Below, piece by piece: positions 33,511 through 46,800 of a stretch of 64,000 nucleotides of DNA. Position 1 is the stretch's first letter, and every line of letters begins with the position of its first letter. The stretch comes from Rapana venosa (Eukaryota > Mollusca > Gastropoda > Neogastropoda > Muricidae). The position numbers and the translations under genes are program-made. The stretch lies in contig CM054158.1 in NCBI GenBank assembly GCA_028751875.1, positions 46,581,374-46,645,373 of the forward strand, written 5' to 3'. The notes under the pieces are model-generated. The model searched no databases. It had not been told where the DNA came from and saw only the letters and a list, made by a program, of their open reading frames with translations.

Positions 33511-34212
33511 CATCCCCTTAACCAAGAGTAATTGCAGGAACGTTGCTCAGCATACTACAGCTGTTTACCCACTCACAACTCCTTTCCACGTAGAGATCTA
33601 GCCCCTGCTCTGAAAGTAACTAATAACACAACCTGCTGAATCACATACATAATAACCCTACACACTCACTCACACACACACACACACACTCGCACACATC
33701 CAGTCCTCTTCTCTTCACCGTCACTTTCATCTCATCTATCACCCCTGCATCCCTTTCACTCACTCCAACGCTTCACACAGTCTGTTCTTCAACACACAGG
33801 AAGACCACACGACTAGCAACACGTCTCCTCATCCGTCGAAGGCAACAAAATCAGAACCACCACAAACTAGTGTAGTACCGGTCCCTATATATACTGTACA
33901 CAACACCGTCAGCATTCGTTCTTTCGGCTTAGATGAATACACTGTAAAGAAGGTCCTTTCAGTTTTTCCCCCCCAAAAAAATTTTGTTTGTTCTTTATCT
34001 CTTTTGATCTTAAGTTGCTTTGGAAAAGTGTAAAAAAATTGTGACAAAAGTTTAAAAAAAACCAACAACACACACACACAAAGTTGTCCACTCGTAAAGC
34101 TTGTTCGAAACAACCTGGACGCGATCACATGTTGAAGCTCAAACCCCCCTCCGAAGATCGCTGAATGTTCAACACAACACGATGATGAAAAAAACCACAA
34201 CCACACATGTCG
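33511..34212. other. non-coding, 3' flank of LRP4
   Basis: Contains an (AC)n at 33665-33690 and decayed low-complexity sequence. No gene supported. Confidence 0.4.
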
Positions 34213-34299
34213 TCATTTTATTTTTCCCCAACTGCCTGTGTCAGTATGCTGAAGTGTTGTCCTGGTCAGTACAGTCATGATTTCATCACACATGGTCAT

Positions 34300-34615
34300 A
34301 GTGCGGATGTGCATGTTTTCCAGCGCCTGTACACGTGTTTTATCACACGCCTCACGCTGCAGATGTGAACGATTCCCAGCGCCTGTACACACATTCATCA
34401 CCCTGTTAGCTCTGTAGAAGATATCATGTACAGCGCCTATGCTGTTTTGTCACACCCTTGCACTAATGGAAGATGTGAATGATTTCGCGCGCCTGCACAC
34501 ATGCTTTTTACTACTTATACCTGCAAGTTGCGCAAAATGTGAATGATTTTCCAGCACAACACGTTTTATCACATGCCGACGGCTGCAGATGTGAATGATT
34601 TCAAGTACACACTTT
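34300..34615. repeat. imperfect tandem repeat, about 80 bases
   Basis: Recurrent GCAGATGTGAATGATTTC and CAGCGCCTGTACACGTGTTT blocks, four to five copies. Confidence 0.65.
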
Positions 34616-34702
34616 TTCCTTAAAAAAAAAATCAAAAATAAAAATCACTAGCACAAAAAACCCCAACCAAACCCCTCTTTGGTGTCCCACGAATTCTGCT
34701 TT

Positions 34703-34796
34703 GTCACAAGGTCACCTATCCACAAGGTCACCTACCCACAAGGTCACCTATCTACAAGGTCATGTATCCACAAAGGTCACCTCTTATCCACCAGTC
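34703..34796. repeat. 15-base minisatellite with AAGGTCA cores
   Basis: Five units of CAAGGTCACCTATCCA type just past the LRP4 stop codon. Confidence 0.88.
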
Positions 34797-34847
34797 GGTT
34801 AAAGCGCCATCAATCAACGAACGACACGACCCCCGACCCCTTGCAGT

Positions 34848-35084
34848 TCAAGTATGGTCCACAGGCTTGTAGGGGACCTGGGGTCGCACGGCGGGGTCGC
34901 TGGAGGTCGCGCCGCGCAGCTTGAAGCAGCTGTGCGTGACGTACCTGTCGTTGGCGTCGGCAACCACGCCCTTGTGGCCTTTGCCCGACCCCGAGGAGCC
35001 AGCATCTTTGTTGTGCACGAAGAGCGCCGTGGTTTCTCCGTTCAAGAGGGAGTCCCCGTCCATCGGTACCATGGCCAGTTTTTC
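34848..35084 (-). CDS. LRP4: LRP4 exon L: last exon, C-terminal tail
   Basis: [20 protein letters not shown] through [10 protein letters not shown], then TGA; 78 codons. The C-terminus DHT lacks the PDZ-binding end known from vertebrate LRP4. The acceptor CCTACAG|GAAAAACTGG and the first 15 exon bases recur in the array upstream. Confidence 0.87.
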   Translation of the reverse strand, partial: EKLAMVPMDGDSLLNGETTALFVHNKDAGSSGSGKGHKGVVADANDRYVTHSCFKLRGATSSDPAVRPQVPYKPVDHT

Positions 35085-38000
35085 CTGTAGGGGAAACAGA
35101 CAGCATACATGATAGTTAGTGTCTATGAACACACTGCTTCATAGTGCTAGATGCATTCATGGCCAGTTTTTCCTGTAGGGGAAACAGACAGCATACATGA
35201 TAGTTAGTGTCTATGAACACACTGCTTCATAGTGCTAGATGCATTCATGGCCAGTTTTTCCTGTGGGGGAAAGACAGCATATATGATAGTTAGTGTCTAT
35301 GAACACACTGCTTCATAGTGCTAGATGCATTCATGGCCAGTTTTTCCTGTGGGGGAAAGACAGCATATATGATAGTTAGTGTCTATGAACACACTGCTTC
35401 ATAGTGCTAGATGCATTCATGGCCAGTTTTTCAAACAGACAGCATACATGATAGTTAGTGTCTATGAGCACACTGCTTCATAGTGCTAGGTGCATTCATG
35501 GCCAGTTTTTCCTGTGGGGAAACAGACAGCAAACATGATAGTTAGTGTCTATGAACACACTGCTTCATAGTGCTAGGTGCATTCATGGCCAGTTTTTCCT
35601 GTGGGGAAACAGACGGCATACATGATAGTTAGTGTCTATGAACACACTGCTTCATAGTGCTAGATGCATTCATGGCCAGTTTTTCCTGTGGGGAAACAGA
35701 CAGCATACATGATAGTTAGTGTCTATGAACACACTGCTTCATAGTGCTAGGTGCATTCATGGCCAGTTTTTCCTGTGGGGAAACAGACAGCATACATGAT
35801 AGTTAGTGTCTATGAACACACTGCTTCATAGTGCTAGGTGCATTCATGGCCAGTTTTTTAAACAGACGGCATACATGATAGTTAGTGTCTATGAGCACAC
35901 TGCTTCATAGTGCTAGATGCATTCATGGCCAGTTTTTCAAACAGACAGCATACATGACAGTTAGTGTCTATGAACACACTGCTTCATAGTGCTAGGTGCA
36001 TTCGTGGCCAGTTTTTTAAACAGACAGCATACATGATAGTTAGAGTCTATGAACACACTGCTTCATAGTGCTAGATGCATTCATGGCCAGTTTTTCAAAC
36101 AGACAGCATACATGATAGTTAGTGTCTATGAACACACTGCTTCATAGTGCTAGATGCATTCATGGCCAGTTTTTCAAACAGACAGCATACATGATAGTTA
36201 GTGTCTATGAACACACTGCTTCATAGTGCTAGATGCATTCATGGCCAGTTTTCAAACAGACGGCATACATGATAGTTAGAGTCTATGAACATACTGCTTC
36301 ATAGTGCTAGATGCATTCATGGCCAGTTTTTTAAACAGACAGCATACATGATAGTGTCCACAACACACTGCTTCATTTTTTTCATTTTATTCTTTTATAT
36401 TGAGGATAATGGAATAAGCACTCATGTGCTTTTTTACTTCTAGTTCCCGTGTGTATACGGTTTTGTCAAATTCTGTCATCTGTTCCCACCAGCACACAAT
36501 GGCCTACTCTTACGAAAAGCGGAACAGGATTTAACGTGCGCGCAAGATGTTCTGCGTGCGTTCGCACATGGGGCCTCGGTTTATAGTCTCATCCGAAGGA
36601 CTTTTGGGGAAAGCGGAGTCTGCAATGATGTTAACCTCAGGGGAAAATATCCCTTTGAACAGGAATCGAACCTGGGTTGTCAGATTGTCAGCGCAATGTT
36701 CTAACCACTAGGCTATCCCATCCCCATAATAGTTAGTGTCCACAACACACTGCTTCATAGTGCTAGGTGCATTCATGGCCAGTTTTTCAAACAGATGGCA
36801 TACATGATAGTTAGTGTCTATGAACACACTGCTTCAAAGTGCTAGATGCATTCATGGCCAGTTTTTCAAACAGACGGCATACATGATAGTGTCTATGAAC
36901 ACACTGCTTCAAAGTGCTAGATGCATTCATGGCCAGTTTTTCAAACAGACGGCATACATGATAGTTAGTGTCTATGAACATACTGCTTCATAGTGCTAGA
37001 TGCATTCATGGCCAGTTTTTCAAACAGACAGCATACATGATAGTTAGTGTCTATGAACATACTGCTTCAAAGTGCTAGATGCATTCATGGCCAGTTTTTT
37101 AAACAGACAGCATACATGATAGTTAGTGTCTATGAAACACTGCTTCATAGTGCTAGGTACATTCTTAATGAAAAGACGGACACTTTAGCCGAGTGGTTAA
37201 GACCGCTTAACTTCAATCCCATGGGTCCATGAAGTCGTGGGTTCAAATCTCGGCAGTGGTGTCTAGTGAAGTAAGGGTTGGGGATTTTTTAAACCATTTC
37301 CTAGGTCATCTTCCAAGTGCAGACCTGCCCATGCCTTCATTCCCTTTGTGTATGTACATGGATCAAATAATTACGCATGTTGAAGATCCCGTCATTCATG
37401 GTGGGTTGGGGAAACGCAAAATATACTCAGGACAAGTTGGGGAATGCGGATACTTTCATGGCGGGCAGAAACGGTCGCATACGCCAAATCTCACCACTGG
37501 TGACCCTAGGAGCTCTAGCTGAGGAACGAAGAACGAAAATGAAATGAGCGGATGTGACAATCCAGCAGTACATGGTTCTCTCATTCATCTTCCTACTAGC
37601 TCTTTTCCCACTTTGGGGATGGTGTCTTCTTTCTTCTTTGTCAAACGCTCAGGCAGCAACTATTGGTGTCTGTCATACAAGCGTTTTTGCCTTGCGCTGC
37701 CGTTAAGCACCTGACAAGTCAGGCCCAGCCCATCCAATTTCAGCGTGGGAGAGAATTTTTGTTGTCTTTTATATGGTTTTCTGGGGGGAAGAAAAGGCAG
37801 GAGAATGGACCAAGAAGGCAGAAAATAGACAAGACGGAGGTGACAGGAAGAAAAAGAACAAGGCAGAAACAAAGAGAGGGATAGAAAAGAGGGAATTCCT
37901 AGCACAGAATTTGCAGAAGGTGGGGATGCTATTTATACTGACAGAACCCGCCATTTTAGAAGTTAACTTTAGACAGAACTTAGACTGAACTGAAGTGAAT

Positions 38001-41000
38001 GGAATTAAACATCATTTTCAGTCATGGCAGATTTCTCTGCAATGAAATTCTGGCTGCTCTCCCCAGGGACAGTAGGCTGCCACAAGAGCAGTGTCACCCA
38101 TCACTTTTCTTTTTCTTCCCAGGCTGCATGTATATTTGTTTCCCTATCAAACTGGCTTTTTTCTACAGAATTTTGCCAGTGACACCTCTCTTTTCACTAT
38201 GGGGTCTTTTATGTGTGCTGAATGTGTATTGCACATGGGACCTGGGTTTGTCATCTCATGCAAAAGACTGAAGAAAAAAAAGACTCATGTTCACATATCA
38301 CTTCTTTCAGAGTTCAGCAATGTCTTGTCTATTTTCTTCCTTCTTGGTCCATTCTCCTGCCTTTTTTTCTTCCAGAAGACTTGAAAGATAACAATTCTCT
38401 CCCACGATGAAGTCATATGCGCTGTGCCTGACCTTTTACATTTTTATTTGTTATACCACTTAAAGTTACCGCAGATTTCTCTGCATGAAATTCGGGCTGC
38501 TCTCCCCAGGGAGAGCATGTTGCCACAGGAGCGGTGCCACCCATTAATTGTTTTCTTTTTCCTATCTGCAACTGTACTTGGTTCCCTTTCAGAGTGGCTT
38601 TTTTCTATAAAAAAATTTTGCCAGGGACAACTCTCTTGTTGCCGTGGGTTTTTGACAAGCGCTAAATACTTTTGTGTAACACGCAGGACCTCAACTTTAT
38701 CGTCTCATCCAAAAAGACTAGCACCCAGACCACCACTCACAGTCTAATGAGACTTTCCCCTCATATCTGTCCCTAATTTTCAACAGCATCCTTCCCCTCC
38801 TAAGTGTGTGTGTGCGTGTGTGTGTGTGTGTGCGTGTGTGTGTGTGTGTGTGTGTGCGTGCGTACGTGCGTGCGCGCGCATGGATTTGAAATATGTTGTT
38901 CATTATGTTTAAGGAGAGTTGCATGCGTGTAAATGATTTGAGTGCAAGCGCTTCGATTTGTTTGTTTTTACAAGATTCAGCGCTATATAAATTCCACATA
39001 TCATTATTATTATTGGATGGGGGAAAAGTTTTGGGTCTTAACGAACCACAGCACACTTCCCGACCCGGACTTTTCCACTTTCTAGGCAGGCACGTTACCT
39101 CTAGCTAGACCACCCCAATTTTTTTTTTTGGATATACAAAAAACAACAAAAACCAAACTCTCCACCACTCATCCACTTGTCAGGCGCTTAATGGCAACAC
39201 AGCGCATTTTCGCTCACAGCTTCTTTCTTTCTTTCCTTCCTTACCTGACTGGTCTGGAAGCGGAAGACGTGCCAGGAGCGCAGGGAGCGCTGGTCGGCAG
39301 CGGCGGCGGCAGCAGCAGCAGCAGCAGCAGCGGCGGAGGAGGAGTTGATGGTCTCCGTGCTGGTCTTCTGGTAGGTGGGGTTGGCGTAGGTCAGGGTGCG
39401 GAACTCTTCCACGTTGTAGTGCCGCCTCCGGTGTCTGCGCGTCAGGGGAGAGAAACATGCAAATAAATGGGTAGGATGCTTCATTCTTCATAATTCTTGA
39501 CAAATTCTTGTTAACAAGAAAAATTTGAATAAAAAATTCCCCTCCCACCCCCCACCCCCCCAAAAAACAACAACACCACCAAACTAATTCTTGAACAGAA
39601 TGTAAGATCCCATTAACAGCGGATCTCTTAGAATGCATGGTTGATACAGTGTGTCTTGGTATTTGTTTTTGATGTTGTTTGTGTGTCTATATGTGCATAT
39701 GTAATGTAATGTATGGTATTTATATAGCGCTGAATCTTCTAACGCAAACAAATGGAAGTGTTTGCATTCAAATCATTTACACACATGCAACCTTCCACAA
39801 AATATAAGACATGCGCAAGTATAGGTTATGTAGATACACACACATGGGAATAGATTTGTGTGTATGCACATGCATGCATGCAGGTGCATGCATGTGCATA
39901 TCACACGCACTCATAAAATACAACTGAGAGTGACCAGACGTTAAATTGACAACAACAACATGACGATGACAACAACGATGACGATAACAACACACACACA
40001 AACACACACACTCATATAACTGACCAGACATTAAATTGAAGGCAACAACAACAACACAAACACATATCTCCGCCTACACACACACGCACTCTCTCTCTCT
40101 CTCCTCTCTCTCCTCTCACACACAACACACACACACACCTCCACACAACCCAATTCCCTCAAAGACTCATAATTAAATCACACAAACCGACGTCTACAAT
40201 AAGACAATCTTTCTCATGAACTTTATGAAATTATTCATTTTTCTCCCCACTTCTCTTTCCTTTTTGGCCTGTCTTTTACTTTTCTTTATCATTCCTTCCA
40301 GTTAGAATTACTACATAAACTCTGTAACAAGCGCTTTGATTTGTTTTTTGCAAGATATAGCGCTGTATAAATTCCACGTATTATTATTATTATTATAATA
40401 ACGTCTATAAAGACAGACATCCACACTCCATCTTCCGAGGAGCGGCTCACCTTCTCCACATGACGAAGATGACAGCAGCACACAGACACACCAGAGCCAG
40501 CACGATGCCCAGAGCGATGTAAGCGCCGCGCGCTCCAGAGTCTGCCACAGCCACAACCGGCAGTCCGTCATCAACAAAAATCAAGCCCATCGCTTTTTGT
40601 TAAGCTTAACTTAACGTCTTGTGCGCACGTTCAAACCTGTTCCACCTTTTTTTTTTAAAAAGAGTAGGCCATTGTGAGTCTGTCAGGGGCCACAACTGGC
40701 AGTCCATCATCAACAGAAATCAAGCCCATCGCTTTTGTTTAGCTTAACAACGTCTTGCGCGCACGTTCAAAACCTGTTCCGCCTTTTTTTTTTTTAAAGC
40801 GTAGGCCATTGTGAGTCTGTCAGTGTCACGACAATCATTCATCAACAGAAATCAAGCCCATCGCTTTTGTTAAGCTTAACTTAACGTCTTGCGTGCACGT
40901 TAAAACCTGTTCCGCCTTTTTTTTGGAAAAGAATAGGCCATTGTGAGTCTGTCACAGTCACGACCGTTGGTCATAAAAAAAAATCAAGTCCATCGCTTTT

Positions 41001-43797
41001 GTTAAGCTTAACTTAACGTCTTGCGCGCACGTTCAAAACCTGTTCCGCCTTTTTTTTTTTTTTTTTAAAGAGTAGGCCATTGTGAGTCTGTCAGTGTCAT
41101 GACAGTTGTTCATTAAAAAAAATATCAAGTCTATCGCTTTTGTTAAGCTTAATGTCTTGCGCGCATGTTCAAACCTGTTCCGCTTCTTTTTAAAAAAAGA
41201 GTAGGCCATTGTGAGTCTGTCAGGGGCCACAACTGGCAGTCCGTCATCAACAGAAATCAAGCCCATCGCTTTTGTTAAACTTAACTTAATGTCTTGCGCG
41301 CACGTTCAAAACCTGTTCCGCCTTTTTTTTTTAAAAGAGTAGGCCACTGCGAGTCTGTTACAGTCACGGCCGTCAGTCATCACAAAAATCAAGTCCATTG
41401 CTTTGTTAGGCAGAACATCTTGCTCACATTTTAAAACCTTTTTCCCCCTTTTTTTGGAAAAGGTAGGCCATTGCGGTCTGTCCAGTCAAAAAAACTTTCA
41501 TACAAAATCAAGCCCATCGCTTTTGTTAAGCTTAACGATGTCTTGCGCAAACGTTAAAACCTGTTCTGCTTTTTTTTTTATTAAAAAAAAGAGTAGGCCA
41601 TTGCGAGTCTGTCACGGTCACTACGTCCGTCATCAACAAAAATCAAGTCCATCGCTTTTGTTAAGCTTAACGTCTTGTGCGCACGTTCAAACCTGTTCCG
41701 CTTTTTAAAAAAAAAAAGAGTAGGCCATTGCGAGTCTGTCACAGTCACGACAATCGTTCATCAACCAAAATCAAGCCCATCGCTTTTGTTAAGCTTAAAG
41801 TTTTGCATGCCTTTAAAAAACCTTTCTGTTTTTTTAAAAAGGTAGGCCATTGCGGTCTATCGGTCCACAACTTTCTCAAAAAAAAATCAAGCCCATCCTT
41901 TTGATAACTTAATTTAAGTCTTGGTGCAGTAAAACCTGTTCCCGCTTTTTAAAAGGTGGGCCTTTGGGTGTACTTCTTGGGAAAGGTGACAATTTTACAA
42001 AACGCATACAAAAAGAGACGGATGTAAAAAAAAAAAAGTTGATAAAAAAAAGCTATTCCTTTACCCCAAAAAAAAAGTTGTTAAAAAAAAAAAGTTTTTA
42101 AGATTGTAATCTGCCGGCTTGATAAGTAAAGCCCCCCCCCAAAAAAAAACCCAAAAAAAAAAATTCAACCAAACCAAACCAAACGAAATCAGGGGGCAGG
42201 TTAGCCTAGTGGTTAGAGCATTGCGCTCATGATCTGATGGCCCAGGATCAAGCCACCACAGAGGCTCCCATTTTAGGGAATTTTACCCTGGAGTTAACAT
42301 CAGTACTGACTTCACTTCACCCAAAAAAATCTTCGGATGAGACTATAAACTGAGGCCCTGTGCGACGAACGTATGCAAGAATATCTTGCGCTCATGCTAA
42401 AAACCCGTTCTGCTTTTTTGGAAGAGTAGGCCATTTTGTGCTGGTAAGAATGGATGACATTTTTTTTAAAATGCACACACAGGTGTCGTGTTTAGACACC
42501 ATCCCTGAAGTCGGAATGTGGCTACCTAAATGAAAGATTAAGACGGTCTTCTTCTCCTTCTCCCTTTCTTGTCATGTTTCTCCCAGGGGAGGTTTGACAT
42601 TGATGAGCCTTCTCCATCTCTCTCTGTTTTGAGCTTCCTCCTTATGTATGCCCCTTTCTCTAAGATCATCTACAATACAGGCAGCCCAGGTCTTGCTAGG
42701 TCTTCCTAGATTAAGACGGTCGCATACGCAAAATCTCCCCATTGGTGAACCTCAAAGCTCTAGCCGAGGAATGAAAAAACAAAACAAACACAATCGAAAC
42801 AAAAAACAAAACAAAATCCACAATCAACTACAATAACAACCAACAACAACAAAAAACAATTGCAGGAGTCCCAATGTCACTTTTGCTTACTGTCAACCGT
42901 GTCACTGAACTTTCAAATTTTTTGGGGAAAAATCCATTTTCAATAATCCAACAAATTCACAAGCTTTAAGCAACTTTTTTTTTCATTCATTGTCCAACTT
43001 AAAACTGGCAAGAAAAAATTTTAAGCAGCTAGAATCAATCAGCTTTAAAAAAAAAAGAGAAAATAGTGGCAAGACTATGTGTGCGACAGAACATCTTGCG
43101 CACATGTTAAAACCCGTTCTGCTTTCGGAACAGTAGGCCATTGTGTGCCAGTGGGAATGGATGACAAATTCACAAAACTGCATACACATGGGGACTGGAT
43201 GAAAAAAAAGTCCATTATCCTCGAAATAAAATAATAAATAAATACAAAAAACCCCCTACATTTCTACTTTAAAAAAAAAATCACCAATTATTCTACACAA
43301 ACTATAAAAAAGAGGAAGCCCCCCCCCCCCCCCCAATAATTCTACAGGATTCTACACACTTAACGCAAAACAGCAAACACACACACACATGCATACCCAA
43401 AATGCTTCCATCCAGTCTGTTTCTTTGCTATTTCCTCTCATAACACTTCAGTACTTCTTAGCCTACGTGGATGTGGTTCTATCGATTCGTAGTTGCACAA
43501 TGGGAAAAACTGAACATCTGATCTATAAAATAAAAAAACCCAAACCCCAAAACCCAACAACCTCCCACAACACTTAAAAATATATCTATATGTATCTATA
43601 TATATCTCTCTCTATATTATTATTATCTATCTATCTACCTATCTATCTCTATCTATCTGTCTGTCTGTCTCTCTATCTATCTATCTCTCTATCTATCTAT
43701 CTATAGTACGTTCATGAGGTAAGGGATCTGCTACATACCAAGCACAGCACACAATTCCAGCATAACTCAATCAAAGGCCCAGGGCCCAGTGCTATAT

Positions 43798-43829
<32 letters not shown>

Positions 43830-46800
43830 CAAGTGCTATCATTAATTTAGGGCACCCCTTTCATTTTACCCCAAAGCTCCTTCCTTTTCTTCATCTTTTT
43901 TAAATGTAAAAAAACATTCTAAATATTTTTTTCCCCTTTTCTTCACCCTCCTGGTTTTCTACACTGTTACATTAGCTAAGGAAGGTGGGAAGCTGCAAAA
44001 TCCAAGTGCGGTCAGTTCCTGGTATAATCAGCACCAGCTGGGATGGATAGCAGTGGAGAGAGTAGCTGAAAGTGGGGGGAAACTAAGAGCTGTGACAGCA
44101 GGAGACAGAGTCACTGACAAACAACAGACACGACTTACCTGCTGACGACGACCCGTTTACTTCGTCGTCTTCATCACACAACCCCTGTCGGACCTCGCTC
44201 TCCGTGCACCTGGTGAAACATACCGTGCACAGTGTGTCAGGATGACACAAAGCCAGGAGAAACACAGACATAAACACACGTACAATACACACACTAACAC
44301 CACATGTGTGTGTGTAAAACAGACACACACAATTCACACATACACGCCCAGAAACAGAAACATAATGGCACATACATATGTACATGAGCATACATGAAAG
44401 TGTGCACACACCTGCACACACACACTCACTCACTCACACACACACACACACACACACACACCACACACACACACATACACACACTGATCCACTCACACAC
44501 ACACACACACTGGGGACTGGATGTAAAAAATATAAATAAAAGCACACAAGTACTTATTCCATAATCCTTGAAAGTAGAGAATAAAATAAAACAAAAAGAA
44601 AAAAAATTAATAAATAAAACACAACCACACCCAAACACCCTCACTCCACAAATCTTCAACTTTCCTTCCATTTCGTTAAAAAACAAACAAACCCAATCTC
44701 AACCGACTAAAAACTTCACACTTTCACAAATTACGACAACACAACAAACTGAAACACACTAAAAAACAAAACAAAAAAATCATTAAAAAATTGTCACCAA
44801 AGTAAAGATGGGAGACAACTCACTGCGTGTACAGGCGATGGTTGACGTCCAGATTGGCGACATCACTGTCCCCAAACCCTCTACCTGTGGGCACTGCACA
44901 CACACACACACCAAAGCACAGTGGATAGCCTAGTGGTTAGAGCATTGCGCTTGCAATCTGACGACCCGGGTTCGATTCCCGTTCAAGGGGATATTTTCCC
45001 CTGGAGTTAAAATCAGTGCAGACTCCACTCTTCCCAAAAGTCCTTCAGATGAGACTATAAACCGAGGTCCCGTGTGCGAATGCACGCAGAACATCTTGCG
45101 CACACGTTAAATCCTGTTCCGCTTTTTGTAAGAGTAGGCCATTGTGTGCCGGTGGGAACAGATGACAAAATGTACAAAACCGCATACACACGGGGACTGG
45201 ATGTAAAAAAGCACATAAGTGCTTATTCCATTATCCTCGATATAAAAGAATAAAAAAAAAAAATAAAAAAATAAAAATAAACACACACACAACTGCTCAA
45301 TGCTTCTACTGTAGGAAAGACTGATTCGCCCAGTTCTGTCCCAGAGGTCTGGGAGGAGGGCTACAGGAGATCACAGAACTCAGCAGAGACACACAGAGAG
45401 AGAGAGAGATGGCAAGCTCTGGTGGGATTGCATGAAGCAGCGACAGAGACAATGGATAAGTATGTTCTTTCAAGCCAGAAGGCCCATAGAGCCGGAGCTT
45501 ATCCCGGTTTCTGTAGCGTTAAGCGAACTGATGGTTTTTCACCACCCCTGTGACAGGACGCTAGTCTGTCGCCAGATACTTCCCCAGCAGAGCTGGTACC
45601 CACTTGTACACCTGGGTGGAGTGAGGAAAATAGGAGTAAAGTGTCTTTCCCAAGGACACAACACCGAGCCGAGCGGGGATCGAACCCGCGACCTCTGGAT
45701 CAAAATGGATAACTTTTATTTTTTTATTTTTATTTTATTTTTTTGTTTTTGTTCCGTGGTTAGAGCTCGGAGGTTCACCCATGGTCAGATTTTGCGTACG
45801 CGACCATTTTTTGCCCACCATGAAGGTAGCCGCATTCCGACTTCAGGGGATGTATGCTGGGTAGGTTTGCGTTTCCATAACACTGACACGAATTATGAGA
45901 TCTTTAACACGCATTTTTGACTTTCTCTATGTACATGACAGGAATGAAAGCACTGGCAGGTCTGCACATGAAGTTGACCTGGGAGATGGTAAAAATCCCC
46001 ACCCTAAATTCACCAGACGATGCCGAGATTTAAACCCACGACTTCATGGACCCACAGGATTGAAGTCAAACTGCCTTAACCACTCGGCTACGGCGCCCTG
46101 TCAACTGATAACTTACTGTTCAGTAACTTATTTTTTCTTCAGGGTTTGATGTTACAGCGACTTATTTTCCTGGAGGTTTGATGTAAGCATAAAAAAAAGA
46201 CAGGGAGAAATTTTCAAAAAATAAACACACACAACTGCTCAATGCTTCTACTGTAAGAAAGACTGATTCGCCCAGTTCTGTCCCAGAGGTCTGGGAGGAA
46301 GGCTACAGGAGATCACAGAGACAGACAGGTTGACCGACTAGCTAACAACAGAGAAAGGCTATGACCAGAGATGCAGGGTGCAGGCACTGTTGAGAACACT
46401 GGGGCAGGCACACACATAGCCTACTGCGACAGCTAGCAGGCCAGTCACCCATTTAGTCAGCCACCCATCTAGCCAGCTACCCATCTAGCAACCCAGTCAA
46501 CCAGCCACCTAGCCACCCAGTCAACCAGCCACCTAGTCAACCAGCCACCCAGTCAACCAGCCACCCAGTCAACCAGCCACCCACCCATCTAGCCAGCCAC
46601 CCATCTAGCCAGCCAGCCACCCATCTAGTCAGCCACCCACCTAGCCAGCCACCCATCTAGTCAGCCACCCATCTAGCCAGCCAGCCAGCCAGCCACCCAT
46701 CTAGCCAGCCACCCATCTAGCCAGCCAGCCACCCATCTAGCCAGCCAACCACCCATCTAGCCAGCCAACCACCCATCTAGCCACTCACCCATCTAGCCAG

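Larger units (their letters stand above)
34210..34847 (-). other. LRP4: candidate LRP4 3' UTR
   Basis: Downstream of the LRP4 stop on the - strand. An AATAAA on that strand (TTTATT near 34216) is a candidate polyadenylation signal. The region also has two small repeats, listed separately. Confidence 0.35.
45278..46330. repeat. direct repeat pair, about 118 bases, 935 bases apart
   Basis: 45278-45395 and 46213-46330 share CTCAATGCTTCTACTGTA, GATTCGCCCAGTTCTGTCCC and GGCTACAGGAGATCACAGA with few differences. Confidence 0.88.

Noticed and set aside
33074..33601. 175-codon ORF rich in Tyr-Thr-His-Leu
   Set aside because: It is the pentanucleotide array read as protein; no domain.
34810..35112. 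Overlapping ORFs in other frames of LRP4 exon L
   Set aside because: Only the [10 protein letters not shown] frame follows a good acceptor in the right phase and ends in a plausible stop.
35085..37165. CRISPR-like regularly spaced repeat
   Set aside because: Units are head to tail without spacers, in a eukaryotic intron.
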